A stretch of 64,000 bases of DNA, from the NCBI GenBank assembly GCA_034770075.1, contig CM068388.1, positions 19,091,206 through 19,155,205 on the forward strand. Direction: 5' to 3'. The stretch is from Aralia elata (lineage: Eukaryota > Streptophyta > Magnoliopsida > Apiales > Araliaceae). Made by a program: the position numbers and the translations under genes. The notes under the pieces were generated by a model, which saw only the letters and a list, made by a program, of their open reading frames with translations, was not told the DNA's origin and searched no databases. Positions within the stretch are counted from its first letter, which is position 1. Every line of letters starts with the position of its first letter. Below are positions 24,346 through 35,111 of this stretch, piece by piece.

Positions 24346-26714
24346 CTTGTTATGGCGTGTGTAATCCCATAAGAGAAAGGGAATAACAAATGTGAATTCT
24401 TTTCAAAACGAGTGGTGCGAGTCTTTTTAGTCGTTTTTTCGAGTCTTCATGAACACGTGTAGAATAGGTGCGATACTTCCTTAAGCAGTGGTCGCTCAAA
24501 GCATGTCTGTTTGGCGAATATATGCCATGTGTGGTTTGGTGGAGTCATATTAAACATTTTTAGAAGTAGAACTTTTGACAAAAGTGTTTTAATATAAAAA
24601 TTAAGATAATAATTGACGACCAAATTATAGAAGAGCTTTTGAAGGTATTAATACAGTTCTAAGTTTAGTATGTGATATGAGATTTTTTTTTTAACAATTT
24701 AAGAATAATTTTGTACTTTGTATTTATGTCAAAAGTATTGCAATCAAAAATTCAAATTTTCTACTCAAGTTAAAAGTATTTTTAAACCCAAATCTCTAAT
24801 ATTTAATAGTATTTTTAAAAAATTACCAACCCCAAAACACTTCCATATATTATTTAGAAATGATTTTAATGCTCACAAAAGTTTTATTTTGAGGGTAAAG
24901 GAAGGGAAGGGAAGGGAAGGAAAAGAAAAATAATTAAAATCTCTCAAAATCTCATGTTTGTGATTTTTTTAAAAAAAAAAAGTAATGGAAGGGTCTTCGA
25001 GGTAAAGTTAATTTTATTTTTGACTCAAAACTTTCCCCCTAAAAGTGAGAGGATTTGGAGGGATGAGAAAGTTAAGTATTTTATATTACCTAAAATAATT
25101 TTTTAAATAAATAATATGACAATTTTGTCCCTAACTATTATAACTCCTAATTTTTTTAAAAATATTTTTTCTCCACGTTCTTTCGTACTCTCACCAACCC
25201 TCCCCCCCCCCCACCCCCACTCACATCCACCTCCACCTTATTTCCATGGCACCCCTTTCTGTTTCCCGCCATCTATTATTATACAATGTAGTAATATTAT
25301 TAATTACGACATTTTTTTTTTATCAAAAATTACTTTAATCTAAGTTTTTGATGCACATCCATTCACATTTTTTGAATATATCTTCGTCAATATGTGAACC
25401 TGTTTTTGTATTTATACATTGCCATATAGGTTTTTGTATTTATACATTGCCATATAGATATAGATTTATTAAAACATGATTAATAAATTCTAGACATAAT
25501 TATTTGCTGAATTTGAAGGTTTAATAATTAAATAAATTATCATCTTTTGTGGGACAAAGAGAGTAAGATTATTATCGAATTTTTCAAAGTCAATTTGAGA
25601 TATTTTAAAATTTAGATCATATCATTTATTATATTTTTATGTAAAAGTAATATAATAATAGTGTAGCTTAAAAATTAAAATTCATTCCCTTTCCTATTTC
25701 TAAACTCACAAACAAGGAAAAACATAATTAAAATCTCATCCCTTCCTTTTCTTTCTAAAACTCACAAACATGACATCCCTTCTCATCTTATAATCCATTT
25801 TCATCACTTCCCATCTCAACCTCCAAACTCGCAATCGTGACATTAGTCTTGGTTGTCTCTTCACATCTCTTTGGGGGGTGTTTCTTAATCTGATTTTTTT
25901 TTTTGTTTTTAATTCCTATTTTTCTCAGTCATTCTCTTATCCCTTTTGTTTTTACCTTCTCTTTCCATAGTATTTATGATTTTAAATTTTTCTCCCCCAA
26001 TTTTTCTATAATGATTTTATATTTTGAGAAATATTTATTTAAACGACACACGTAGTGTGTTATGTGTATAAAATGATTAGTATTCCTAAATAATTCATCG
26101 ATTTCAAAATATAAAAATTATTATTAATTTTTGAAGTCATTTTGAGATATTTTCAAACTCAAAATTAAATTTAATATTAATAAATATAATAATAGTTATT
26201 GTGAATTATCTTAAAAGTTGTGCTAATTACAAGAATTATGATTATATAAGTTTTAATACATTATTTCAATTTTGATTTTGTAAATATCTCAAGGTGACTT
26301 TCAATCTATAATTTGAAATTGAAACAAGTACCAATTTTGTTCATAGTTGACCCAATACTACTCTTTAAACTTATTTTATATTTAACGTGTATACTTTTAG
26401 ACATCATTTTGTGAAGAAAATATTTCTAGGACTAAAGGTGTACTAAATATAAGATTTATTATTTTTCAAAATATATTTGAATTCCATCAATTCTAAACGT
26501 TTGAAGTTCCTGCAAATCGAAAACACTCACATTCACTACAAATTCTTGGTCCTTGTTATGGCGTGTGGTACAAAAAAAATAACGAATGTGAGATTTTTTT
26601 ATTTTTTTTCAAAATGAGTGGCATGAGTCTTCTTAGTCTTCTTTTTACAAGTCTACGTCTTCATGTGGTGTACATGTGTGATGTGGTGCGGTCAAATAAA
26701 ACACTTTTAAAAGT
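24346..26714. other. AT-rich intergenic flank
   Basis: No gene seen. Holds a (GGGAA)n run (about 24895-24920), a C run near 25201, and a 28-bp tandem duplication (25403-25457, word TTTTTGTATTTATACATTGC). The piece 24346-24590 (CTTGTTATGGCGTGTG ... GTAGAACTTTTGACAAAAG) resembles 26553-26719 joined to 30326-30365. It is therefore a second copy of the Copia 1 insertion site. Confidence 0.7.
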
Positions 26715-26719
26715 AGAAC

Positions 26720-27146
26720 TGTTATGACAAACTATGACAAACACAATAAATCAACGTAGAAAGATAAAGACAATAACACAAGGTTTTACGTGGAAACCCA
26801 AATCGGGAAAAAACCACGGAGAAGACAGAAGAAATCCACTAAATAAATATTTGAAGAATACAAGATAGAGAGAGAATAATTAGAATATTTCTGAATGAAT
26901 CTGAATGTCTCTGAATGTCTCTGAATATCTCTGAATATCTATTCTCCAAAATTCTAGCACCTATATTTATAGGCCATAGGAAATTCCATAACCAAATAGG
27001 ATAAGAAATACTAAATTGAGTATAATTAGGAAAGATAACTTTCCTTAAACCAAAACGGATTCTAGGTAACACCTAAATCCAAATCCAATAAGGAACTAGA
27101 TAATACCTAAATCCAAATCCAATAAGGAATCATGTCATACCTAACA
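26720..27146 (-). repeat. Copia 1 3' LTR
   Basis: 427 bp, 3' LTR with respect to the element's minus orientation. It contains a CTGAATGTCT/CTGAATATCT short tandem run (about 26885-26940). The PPT (AAGGTGGAGATTT on minus) lies just outside at 27147-27160. Confidence 0.93.
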
Positions 27147-27219
27147 AATCTCCACCTTGACTTGAATCCTCCAAATATAGCACAAGCAGTGAACTTTCTC
27201 CTCTTCTCAAATTCATAAC

Positions 27220-28996
27220 TCAAGTGCATCGAACACTAACCAGGTCCAAGCAATGTTTGAACTTGGTATGTGATAACGGCTTTGTTAACATGTCAGCTGG
27301 ATTGTCTGCAGTACCAATATTCAAAAACTTAATGTCGCCATATTTATATGTCATAGGGTCACTATACTCAACTGTCTCGACAACTGATAAGGCATAAGCA
27401 ACATAATCTGAATACCCATATCTCTGTGGTGGTCGCACTGTCCTCTTTGCCCTGTCTCTAGTGAGACTATTTTGATTGTCCACTTGTTCCTCCTCTGGAA
27501 CTATATTTTCATCTGCAACAGTAGTAGTAGACACATGATCTGAACTCTGTTGTGATTTCTGAACCTGAGGAGAAGTTACTTCAAGCTCCACCTTCTGACC
27601 AACACTATCAAAACTATCAATACAAGGAACAGAGTATTCCTTGTTCTTATGAAGCATAGCTGACTCATCAAAAGTAACATCTCTACTAATGATGACCTTT
27701 GCTGACTTCTGATCAGCACACCAAAGTCTATAACCCTTCACACCAGAACTATAACCAAGAAAGATGCATTTTTTCGCTTTAGGTTCGAGTTTTCCCTCAT
27801 TCACATGTGCATATGCAGGACAACCAAATACCCTAAGAGATGAATAATCTGCAGGATTACCTGACCAAACCTCTTCAGGGGTCTTACATTCTATAGCTGT
27901 ACAAGGAGAACGATTCACCAAGAAAGAAGTTGTGTTCACTGCTTCTGCCCAAAATTCCTTGCCCAAACCTGCATTTAACAACATACACCTGGCCTTCTCT
28001 ATCAAGGTTCTATTCATCCACTCTGCAACTCCATTCTGCTGCGGTGTCTTCACAACTGTACGATGTCTAACAATTCCTTCATTCTTACAAAACTCATTGA
28101 ACTCAGTCTCATAAAACTCAAGGCCATTATCGGATCTGAACCTCTTAATCTGCTTTCGTGTCTGCTTCTCAACCAAAGTCTTTCACTGTTTAAAAGTCAC
28201 AAAAACGTCATTCTTATGTTTCAAGAAGTAGACCCAAACCTTCCTGGAGTAATCATCAATGAAGGTTAGCAGATAATGTGCACCGCTACCTTTGGAAGGA
28301 ACCCGTGAAGGATCCCAAAGGTCTGAATGAATGTAGTCCAAAGTCCTCTTTGTTCTATGAACCGCAGTCTTGAAACTAACTCGTTTCTGTTTCCCCAAGA
28401 CACAATGCTCAAAAGTCCAACTTTTCTATTTTCTGTCCAGATAAAAGACCTCTTTTACTCAAAGAATCCATGCCTCTTTCACTCATATGGCCTAACCTAA
28501 TATGCCACAACCTGGTGGTGTCATCCGCAGTAACTGAAGAACAAAGTACATCTGAATCTGTAGTTATAGAACCCTCCAACTTATATAAAGTGCCGACCTT
28601 GATTCCTTTCATCACCACAAGAGATCTACTAATCTTCATAACTCCACCTTCAGCTGTGTACTTACACCCATTTTCATCTAGTGTACCCAAAGATATGAGA
28701 TTCTTCTTCAAACCTGGAACATGTCTAACATCTGACAATGTCCTGATTATGCCATCATGCATCTTAATTTTAACTGTGCTAATGCCAATTACTTTACATT
28801 TAGAATTATTTCCCATCAAAATAATTCCACTATCAAATGGTTCATATGTGGAGAACCAATCACGAGTAGGACACATATGATAAGAACACCCAGAATCCAA
28901 AATCCAATCACTGCTAAGTCTTTCTCTGTCATCGGCTACTAACAGAAGACCATCACTATCCTCAACAACGCTAGGCTGAGCATGCTTTCTTGCCCC
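27220..28996 (-). pseudogene. Copia 1 pol remnant: protease and integrase fused to an RNase H tail
   Basis: Minus strand. The protease active site is within LDSGCSYHM (near 28905). The integrase zinc-finger start is WHIRLGHMSERG (near 28490). The integrase core has IHSDLW (first Asp), FRSDNGLEF (second Asp) and TPQQNGVAEWMNR (Glu region). The GYSSGVKGYRLW region (about 27750) follows the core. After SDPMTYK (near 27350) the sequence jumps straight to DIKFLNIGTADNPADMLTKP, the C-terminal end of RNase H, so all of reverse transcriptase is deleted. Further breaks: a 2-bp loss at about 28408 that destroys the CxxC of the zinc finger, and TGG to TGA at 28183. The CAG to TAG stop at 28997-28999 separates it from gag. 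Confidence 0.93.
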
Positions 28997-29860
28997 CTAA
29001 TTCTGCTGGTTCTGCACATTCTGTCCATTATTAATCTGACCATGATTGTCTCCTCTATGTTCTTTATTTTTCAACTTCAGACAATTACGTTTTATATGCC
29101 CCTTTGCATGACAGTAGTTACAGCTGAAATTCTTATTCCTAGATTTTGATCTGTGTGTACTGCCACTTTTTGAACTTCTCTCAACTGACCTCCCCCTGGT
29201 AAACAATCCAACACCTTGATCATCATTTTTCCCAAAAGTCATCTTAGAATCTAGTTTTTGTTTACTCATAAGATTCGTCTTAACATCCTCAATTGAGATA
29301 GTGTCTCTACCATAGATCATAGTGTCTCTAAAGTGTTTATATGAAGGAGATAATGAGACTAACAACAATAGGGTTTGATCTTCATCATCAATCTTAACAT
29401 CAATATTCTGCACCTCAGTTACAATCGAATTAAATTCAGTGATATGAGATTTGATTTGAGTACCTTCTGACATATGCAAGGTGTAAAGACGTTGTTTAAG
29501 TCTCAATCTATTGGTGAGGGACTTCGTCAAATAGAGAGATTCTAATTTCTTACACAAATCAGCAGCTGTAGTTTCTGCTAACACCTCTTGCAACACATCA
29601 TTCGAAAGGCACAACTGAATTGCCGAAAGTGCTTTATCATCCATAGTTTCCCATTCTGACTCAGACATCTCGCTAGCTTTCTTCGTCTCCCAATCCGTAT
29701 CAGACATATCTACAGGCTTCACTGGCTTCCCTACAATGGCTTTCTTCAAGCCTTGCTGAGTAAGAACAGCCTTCATCCGAACCTGCCAAAGACTAAAACT
29801 AATATTCCCATCAAATTTGTCAATACCAAATTTTGTTGATGAAGTCGAACTCAATGCCAT
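28997..29860 (-). CDS. gag: Copia 1 Gag protein
   Basis: Starts at ATG 29860 (MALSSTSSTKFGIDKFDGN), the conserved start of Tnt1-94-like Gag. An in-frame upstream extension to 29923 runs into the LTR/PBS and is not used here. 287 residues. The UBN2/retrotran_gag fold lies in the middle, and a basic linker (RSVERSSKSG) precedes the zinc knuckle CNYCHAKGHIKRNC near the C-terminus. It would form the virus-like particle and bind RNA. Ends at a TAG where pol continues in the same frame; this may be a mutated CAG, since plant Copia elements usually have one continuous ORF. Confidence 0.85.
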   Translation of the reverse strand: MALSSTSSTKFGIDKFDGNISFSLWQVRMKAVLTQQGLKKAIVGKPVKPVDMSDTDWETKKASEMSESEWETMDDKALSAIQLCLSNDVLQEVLAETTAADLCKKLESLYLTKSLTNRLRLKQRLYTLHMSEGTQIKSHITEFNSIVTEVQNIDVKIDDEDQTLLLLVSLSPSYKHFRDTMIYGRDTISIEDVKTNLMSKQKLDSKMTFGKNDDQGVGLFTRGRSVERSSKSGSTHRSKSRNKNFSCNYCHAKGHIKRNCLKLKNKEHRGDNHGQINNGQNVQNQQN

Positions 29861-29879
29861 AGTATGGATCGATATTAAC

Positions 29880-29897
29880 CAGGCTCTTGATACCAGT
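29880..29897 (-). other. Copia 1 primer binding site
   Basis: On minus, directly inside the 5' LTR: TGGTATCAAGAGCCTGG. It matches the initiator-Met tRNA type PBS of Copia elements (TGGTATCAGAGC) with one extra A. Confidence 0.85.
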
Positions 29898-29898
29898 T

Positions 29899-30325
29899 TG
29901 TTATGACAAACTATGACAAACACAATAAATTAACGCAGAAAGATAAAGACAATAACACAAGGTTTTACGTGGAAACCCAAATCGGGAAAAAACCACGAAT
30001 AAGACAGAAGAAATCCACGAAATAAATATTTAAAGAATACAAGATAGAGAGAGAATAATTAGAATATTTCTGAATGAATCTGAATGTCTCTGAATATCTC
30101 TGAATATCTCTGAATATCTATTCTCCAAAATCCTAGCACCTATATTTATAGGCCATAGGAAATTCCATAACCAAATAGGATAGGAAATACTAAATTGAGT
30201 ATAATTAGGAAAGATAACTTTCCTTAAACCAAAACGGATTCTAAGTAACACCTAAACCCAAATCCAATAAGGAACTAGATAATACCTAAATTCAAATCCA
30301 ATAAGGAATCATGCCATACCCAACA
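29899..30325 (-). repeat. Copia 1 5' LTR
   Basis: 427 bp, nearly identical to 26720-27146, with a handful of substitutions. Followed by the AGAAC target duplication at 30326-30330. Confidence 0.93.
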
Positions 30326-30365
30326 AGAACTTTTGACAAAAGTGTTTAAATATAAAAATTAAATT

Positions 30366-30470
30366 ATATTCCCTCCGTCCTTCAAAGAATGTCTTAACTA
30401 TACTTTTTTTACGCAAATTAAGAAAAGTAAAATAGAAAAAAGAGAGTAAAAAAAGTTTTAAATTTATCCT
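30366..30470 (+). mobile_element. Stowaway-like MITE fragment
   Basis: TATTCCCTCCGTCC at about 30367 followed by AAAGAATGTCTTAACTATAC resembles the terminal repeat of plant Stowaway (Tc1/Mariner) MITEs. I do not find the matching inverted end, so it seems truncated. Confidence 0.4.
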
Positions 30471-30478
30471 TAGTGACC

Positions 30479-30575
30479 TTACAAATTACATAAAATGATG
30501 GATGAGGAGGATGCCATTATTTTGTTTATTTTTTAAATTAATTTCTGGCCAACTACTGCATAAGCCTTACAATTG
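30479..30575 (-). pseudogene. Orphan LRR-RLK start codon and proximal promoter
   Basis: On minus, ATG at 30517 reads MASSSSII then LCNL and a stop. The first eight residues equal the start of the LRR-RLK signal peptide at 662. The sequence upstream of the ATG also matches (ATTATTTTGTTT ... TACTGC.TAAGCC). Homology stops after codon 8, so this is a relic of a second LRR-RLK copy cut just after its start. The remainder of 30576-31165 is AT-rich, with a CCACCA-rich patch near 30825-30890 and no gene. Confidence 0.7.
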
Positions 30576-31165
30576 ATGGGGGGATTTGAAATGTACATCC
30601 CATCATTAGTTTTTTCTTTTCCTTTTTTTGTTTCTTTTTGGCCTTGCCTTTTTTTTTTCTTTCACAAAGGTTAAGTTATATGATAAAAGTTTTTGCAACC
30701 TCTTTTTGCCTTCTAAAAAAATATTGAAACAATTCTTTTTACAAAAAGAGACTCCTCAATACTCTTTTATCCTCACTACCTAATTTATTTTTTTAATTTT
30801 TCACTTCATTTCTCCCACTACACCATTCACCACCACCCGCCCACCATCCACTAGCCCCACCACCATCATCCACTACCACCGTCGTCATAGTTTATTATAA
30901 TTATGTAAAATTGTCATAATTATTATTATATTTTATTATACTTGAAATATTTTACTAGTCATAATTGTTGGTAATTTTATTTGAATTAATTATTTAATAT
31001 TTATTATATTATTACTCCCACTATACATTTGTATAAACTGATCTAAGGGACACATAGTAAATGTTGTATTCAAACATACTATACATATAAGTTATTAAAC
31101 AATTTTTTATATTTAAACTTTGTTTTAATTAAAAAGAGTCTATTTTTTGCAGAGCCTCTATTTAT

Positions 31166-32190
31166 CATTACAAGAAAATGCCCTAGTTCCGACGAAACTA
31201 TTTTCGACGAGTATATATTATTCCGACGAAAAAATGCATCGAAGCTAAGTTCCCCGTAAGTATATTAATTCTGACCGAATTCCGTCGGAGATAATAGGTG
31301 GTACTGGGCGCCAATATCTCCCGGTAGCGCCAATTTTTATTTTCGACGGATGAGATTAGTTTCGACGGAATATCCGTCAAAAATAACTTAGTTTCGACGG
31401 ACTTATTTACGACGGACATTCCGTCGAAATTAACCTTTTAGCCTACTGAATATCATTTTCTTTCAGTCGCCAATGCTCGATCATTTCAATATATTACTCT
31501 CTCTCATCCCTCTCTCTTTGTCATCCCTCTCCCCACCTCTGTTCTGCTGCCGTTGCCGTTGCCACGCTCGTCGCCACTCCCGTTTTGCTATCGTTGCGCC
31601 GCTGCCGCTGCGCCATTGTCGGCGCTCATCTTCTATATCTATCTCTCTCTATTAATATTCAAGGTTAGTTGTACACATATCTTGGGTTTAATTTTTTCCC
31701 CAAAAATTCGTTATTGATGCATTTTGCCTGTACAATATTGGTTAATTTATGGAATGTTAATTAATGTTTTGTGAAACTGATATTGAAAAACCTAATGTAC
31801 ATATATGTTGGATAGGAACTGATATTGGATGGGATGAACTGATATTAGTCCAAGTTGGGTTTCAATGTTATAGTTTCAATTTGGGTTATACATTTGTGCA
31901 ATGAATCTTAATTAGAATTGCTTCAATTTGGGTTTAATTTGTGTAATTACAGTATATGTTCAAAATTTGATATTGAGGGTTATATATATGTCAAGTGTAT
32001 TGAATCTTCAATTTGGGAATATTCTAGTTGCAATATCTTCTATGCTTCAATTGCAAAATCTGCTTCAATTGCAAAATATGTGGGTCATTTCTTTGGTATA
32101 TTTACTATTTCTGACGGAATTCCCGACGAAATTTCTGTCAGGCTTATTCAATTGCAAAATCTGTGAGCCATGCATGTATTTATGTATTAT
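31166..32190 (+). mobile_element. CACTA-type DNA transposon terminus, truncated
   Basis: Starts CATTACAAGAAAA, one base from the canonical plant CACTACAAGAAAA terminal repeat. It is followed by many copies of the subterminal word TTTCGACGGA or its complement (31183-31435), typical of En/Spm-like elements. A CT-rich leader (about 31490-31650) follows, and one further GACGGAATTCCCGACGAAAT pair lies at 32113. No transposase or opposite terminus is seen. Confidence 0.65.
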
Positions 32191-32194
32191 TTAA

Positions 32195-33051
32195 TTAGTT
32201 TTCCAATATTAAAAGAAACTAAGTAGCATTTACTTAGTTTTCAACTAATAAAATAAAATAAAATGAACTAAGTAGCATTTTCTTAGTTTTGCATTACTAA
32301 ATAAAATAATAATAATATAAACTAATTTTAAATAATATAATATAAGATAATATAATACAAAATAATAAAATCAAATAACATAAAATAAAATAAAATTAAT
32401 AATTTAATTTACTACAAGTAAATTAAAATTAAATTTAATCAAATAATATGATATAATATAATATAATACAAAATAAAATAATTTAAAATTTACATTTAAA
32501 TTTAAATTAAACTAAACTAAAGTAAATTAAGATTAAAATAATATAATATAATAACAATATAAATTAGATGGAATAAATTAAAACAAAGTAAATTACTTAA
32601 TATAATATAATAAAAAATAAAATAAATAAAATAAAATAAAATGAAATGAATTAACTTATTTAAAATAAATAAATAAATTAAATTATATAATGCAAAATAA
32701 AAAGAAATATAAAGAAATAAAATAAAATAATTTTAATTAAAATAGATTTAAATAATATAATACAAAATAAAATAAAATAAATAAAATGAAATAAAATAAA
32801 ATAACTAATTTAAAATAAATAAATTTAAATTAAATTATATAATACAAAAATTAAAAGAAATAAAATAAAATAACTTATTTAAAATAAATAAATTAAATTA
32901 AATTATATAATATAAAATAAAAAGAAATAAAATAAAATAACTTATTTAAAATAAATTCAATTAAATAATGTAAGATAATATAATAAAAAATAAATTAAAT
33001 AAAATAACTTATTTAAAATCAATAAATTAAATTAAATTATATAATACAAAA
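32195..33051. repeat. AT-rich simple tract, about 850 bp
   Basis: Almost only A and T, built from AAATA, TAAAT and AATAATAT words with imperfect higher-order repeats such as TTATTTAAAATAAATAAATT (near 32655, 32875, 32942, 33010). Copia 2 begins right at its right edge. Confidence 0.9.
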
Positions 33052-34894
33052 TGTTAGTTTCTAGAGGCACAAAAGATATCTAGAAAGGGGGGGGGGTTGA
33101 ATAGATTCTTTAAAACTTTTTAACTTGTTTTAAAAGAATGACTTATCAATTTGGTTAATTAACAAGTAATTAAGCATAGCGGAATATGATTGATAAAATT
33201 CCCCTTAGAGATAGAACAGTTATAATGGATATGATAAAGCGGTGATAAAACAGTTATAGCAGTTATGGTAGTTAAGGAGTGCAAAGAGGTAGAGACGATG
33301 CTTTAAGTGGTTCGGAGCACACAAGAGTCCTACTCCACTATTCTACTCCTCGAGTAGCAAATCCACTAAAGATATCGTTACAACTGAATCACAAAGATTC
33401 TTCAAGACCCGCAGTCTTAGAACTCTAGTACACAACGTACTCTTCAAGGCCAGCAGTCTTGGAACTCTGTAGACTAAGACCCGCAGCCTTAGAATCTCTT
33501 GTACCTTTGGTACTCAGCAAGTCCAGCATACTTGACTTTGGTTGGTCACCTGTTGATCCTTTTACTTGATAGAGAGTGATTGTTTTATTGCTACTGAGTT
33601 GCTTGAAGCATATGGTCTGATGAACTCAGCAGCGAAGCAAAATGTTTCCCTTCGGATTATAGAATGATACTTTGACATATTTAATTTCTTTACGTTGAAC
33701 TTGCTTGTCTATAACCTTCAATCTGTCTTATGTAGATGCATCTGAAAATATTTTCGTTGAGATGTGGCAGTTGCATCTAATACTTCCGTTGAGATGTGTT
33801 GCAGAACTTTAGGAATAGTTTATTCTCTGTTGACCGTAGTAGTGAGATGAGTCAGCTTCCATTAGCTTGCACCAAGATAGTGGTAGAGATAATGCTCTGA
33901 ATATCTGTAAACCCTAGCTGTTTGCCCCCCCCCCCCACTGACTAGATTCTTTGTTCATCTCTTTAGTATTCAACAACTGTCTTGGGCAGTTCATTCTACT
34001 GATCAATCAACATGGGTAACTTAGAATATTCATTTCAGATCTGGGTTGCTTGACTGACGTGCTGACTCTACGATCTTGCTAGTTTTAGTGTCGTTAGTGT
34101 GATTGTAGAGTTGTTTGTCTGAACTGCTCTACAATCTGTTGATGCTTGCAGTCGTTCGCTGTGATCTTCATATTTCACTTTGATTGCTCTAAGATAGCAT
34201 CAATGCTTTGCCTTTATGCTCTTCTTCAGAAGTGCTGATTTAGTCTTTGAGAATATTGGTAGAGACTACTCTACGATTTTGTACTTGGTTGTAGACAGTC
34301 TTTGTGAATCGTAGAGTGACAAGCTATGCTGACTCTACGATCCTGAGAGTTAGCCTTGTGATGCCGAGACAACTCTACGATCTGTTGAGAGAGCTCTTCG
34401 TTCTGCCGAGAGTACTCTACGTTCTGCTGAGAGAACTCTATGATCTATCGATGGTGCTCTACATTCTGTCGAGAGTGCCTTACGTTCTTCCGAGAGAACT
34501 CTACGATCTGCCGAGCTTCACTCTACATTTGCCTGGCAAATTCTGTGATGGCATACTTTGACTCTACAAAGTTGGCTGACTGCTCTACAATCCTTCACTG
34601 GGCATTTGTGCAGTACTCTACGATCTGTCTATTTTAGCACACAAGATCAACCTAACAAGTTTGATCTTTTCTAAGTCCTTTGTACATCACCTTCAATAAA
34701 GGACTTTGCAACACTTATCATTACAAATATGCTCTGATCAGATAGATATTCAATACAGCTTAGATCATCCTAATATATTTGATCTTTTCTATTCTAAGTC
34801 CTTGTACATATGTATTGCATGAAGCACTTTACAATTCAGCTACTGATGTACATTAAGAACACAACATAAAATTTAAACCATGTGATTCCTAACA
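33052..34894 (-). repeat. Copia 2 3' LTR
   Basis: 1,843 bp from TGTTAGTTTCTAG to GATTCCTAACA. Its first 840 bp match 63165-64000. Contains a G run (about 33086) and a C run (about 33924), and a CTCTACGATC-rich minisatellite (34060-34630). Confidence 0.92.
34060..34630. repeat. CTCTACGATC minisatellite in the Copia 2 LTR
   Basis: About 18 copies of CTCTACGATC or close variants in both orientations. They are densest at 34367-34520, where units of about 26 bp combine ACTCTACG, ATCTGCCGAGAG and similar words. The same word recurs in the element's coding regions. Confidence 0.8.
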
Positions 34895-34910
34895 ATCTCC
34901 CCCTATTTGA
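34895..34910 (-). other. Copia 2 polypurine tract
   Basis: On minus, AAATAGGGGGAGAT directly before the 3' LTR TGTTAGG. It would prime plus-strand DNA synthesis. Between it and the end of the extra ORF (35112) there is about 200 bp of AT-rich sequence without a gene. Confidence 0.85.
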
Positions 34911-35111
34911 TGTTGACATAAACCAGTAATTTTGAATCATATCATCAATTCTAATGCAGATGCTTATAAAAATATAAAAATGTCTTATAGTACAGTGAGC
35001 AACTATATTTTTAGATAGAATTATGAGTTTTATTAATGATCATATGAATATTACACTATATGGTAGTTTCATCAATAACAAGAAAGGAAAAATTACAAAT
35101 AATTCCAAACC

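Larger units (their letters stand above)
26720..30325 (-). mobile_element. Copia 1: Tnt1/Tork-like LTR retrotransposon lacking reverse transcriptase
   Basis: Two 427-bp LTRs starting TG and ending CA, flanked by AGAAC at 26715-26719 and 30326-30330. Order on minus: LTR, PBS, gag, protease, integrase, a short RNase H tail, PPT, LTR. At 3.6 kb it is much shorter than usual Copia elements of about 5 kb, because the reverse transcriptase and most of RNase H are missing. The intact target duplication shows it inserted as a unit. Confidence 0.95.

Noticed and set aside
31473..31655. 60-codon frame in the CACTA-like region
   Set aside because: CT-rich simple sequence; no protein features beyond composition.
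34304..34637. Plus-strand frames in the Copia 2 LTR
   Set aside because: Periodic reading of the CTCTACGATC minisatellite.
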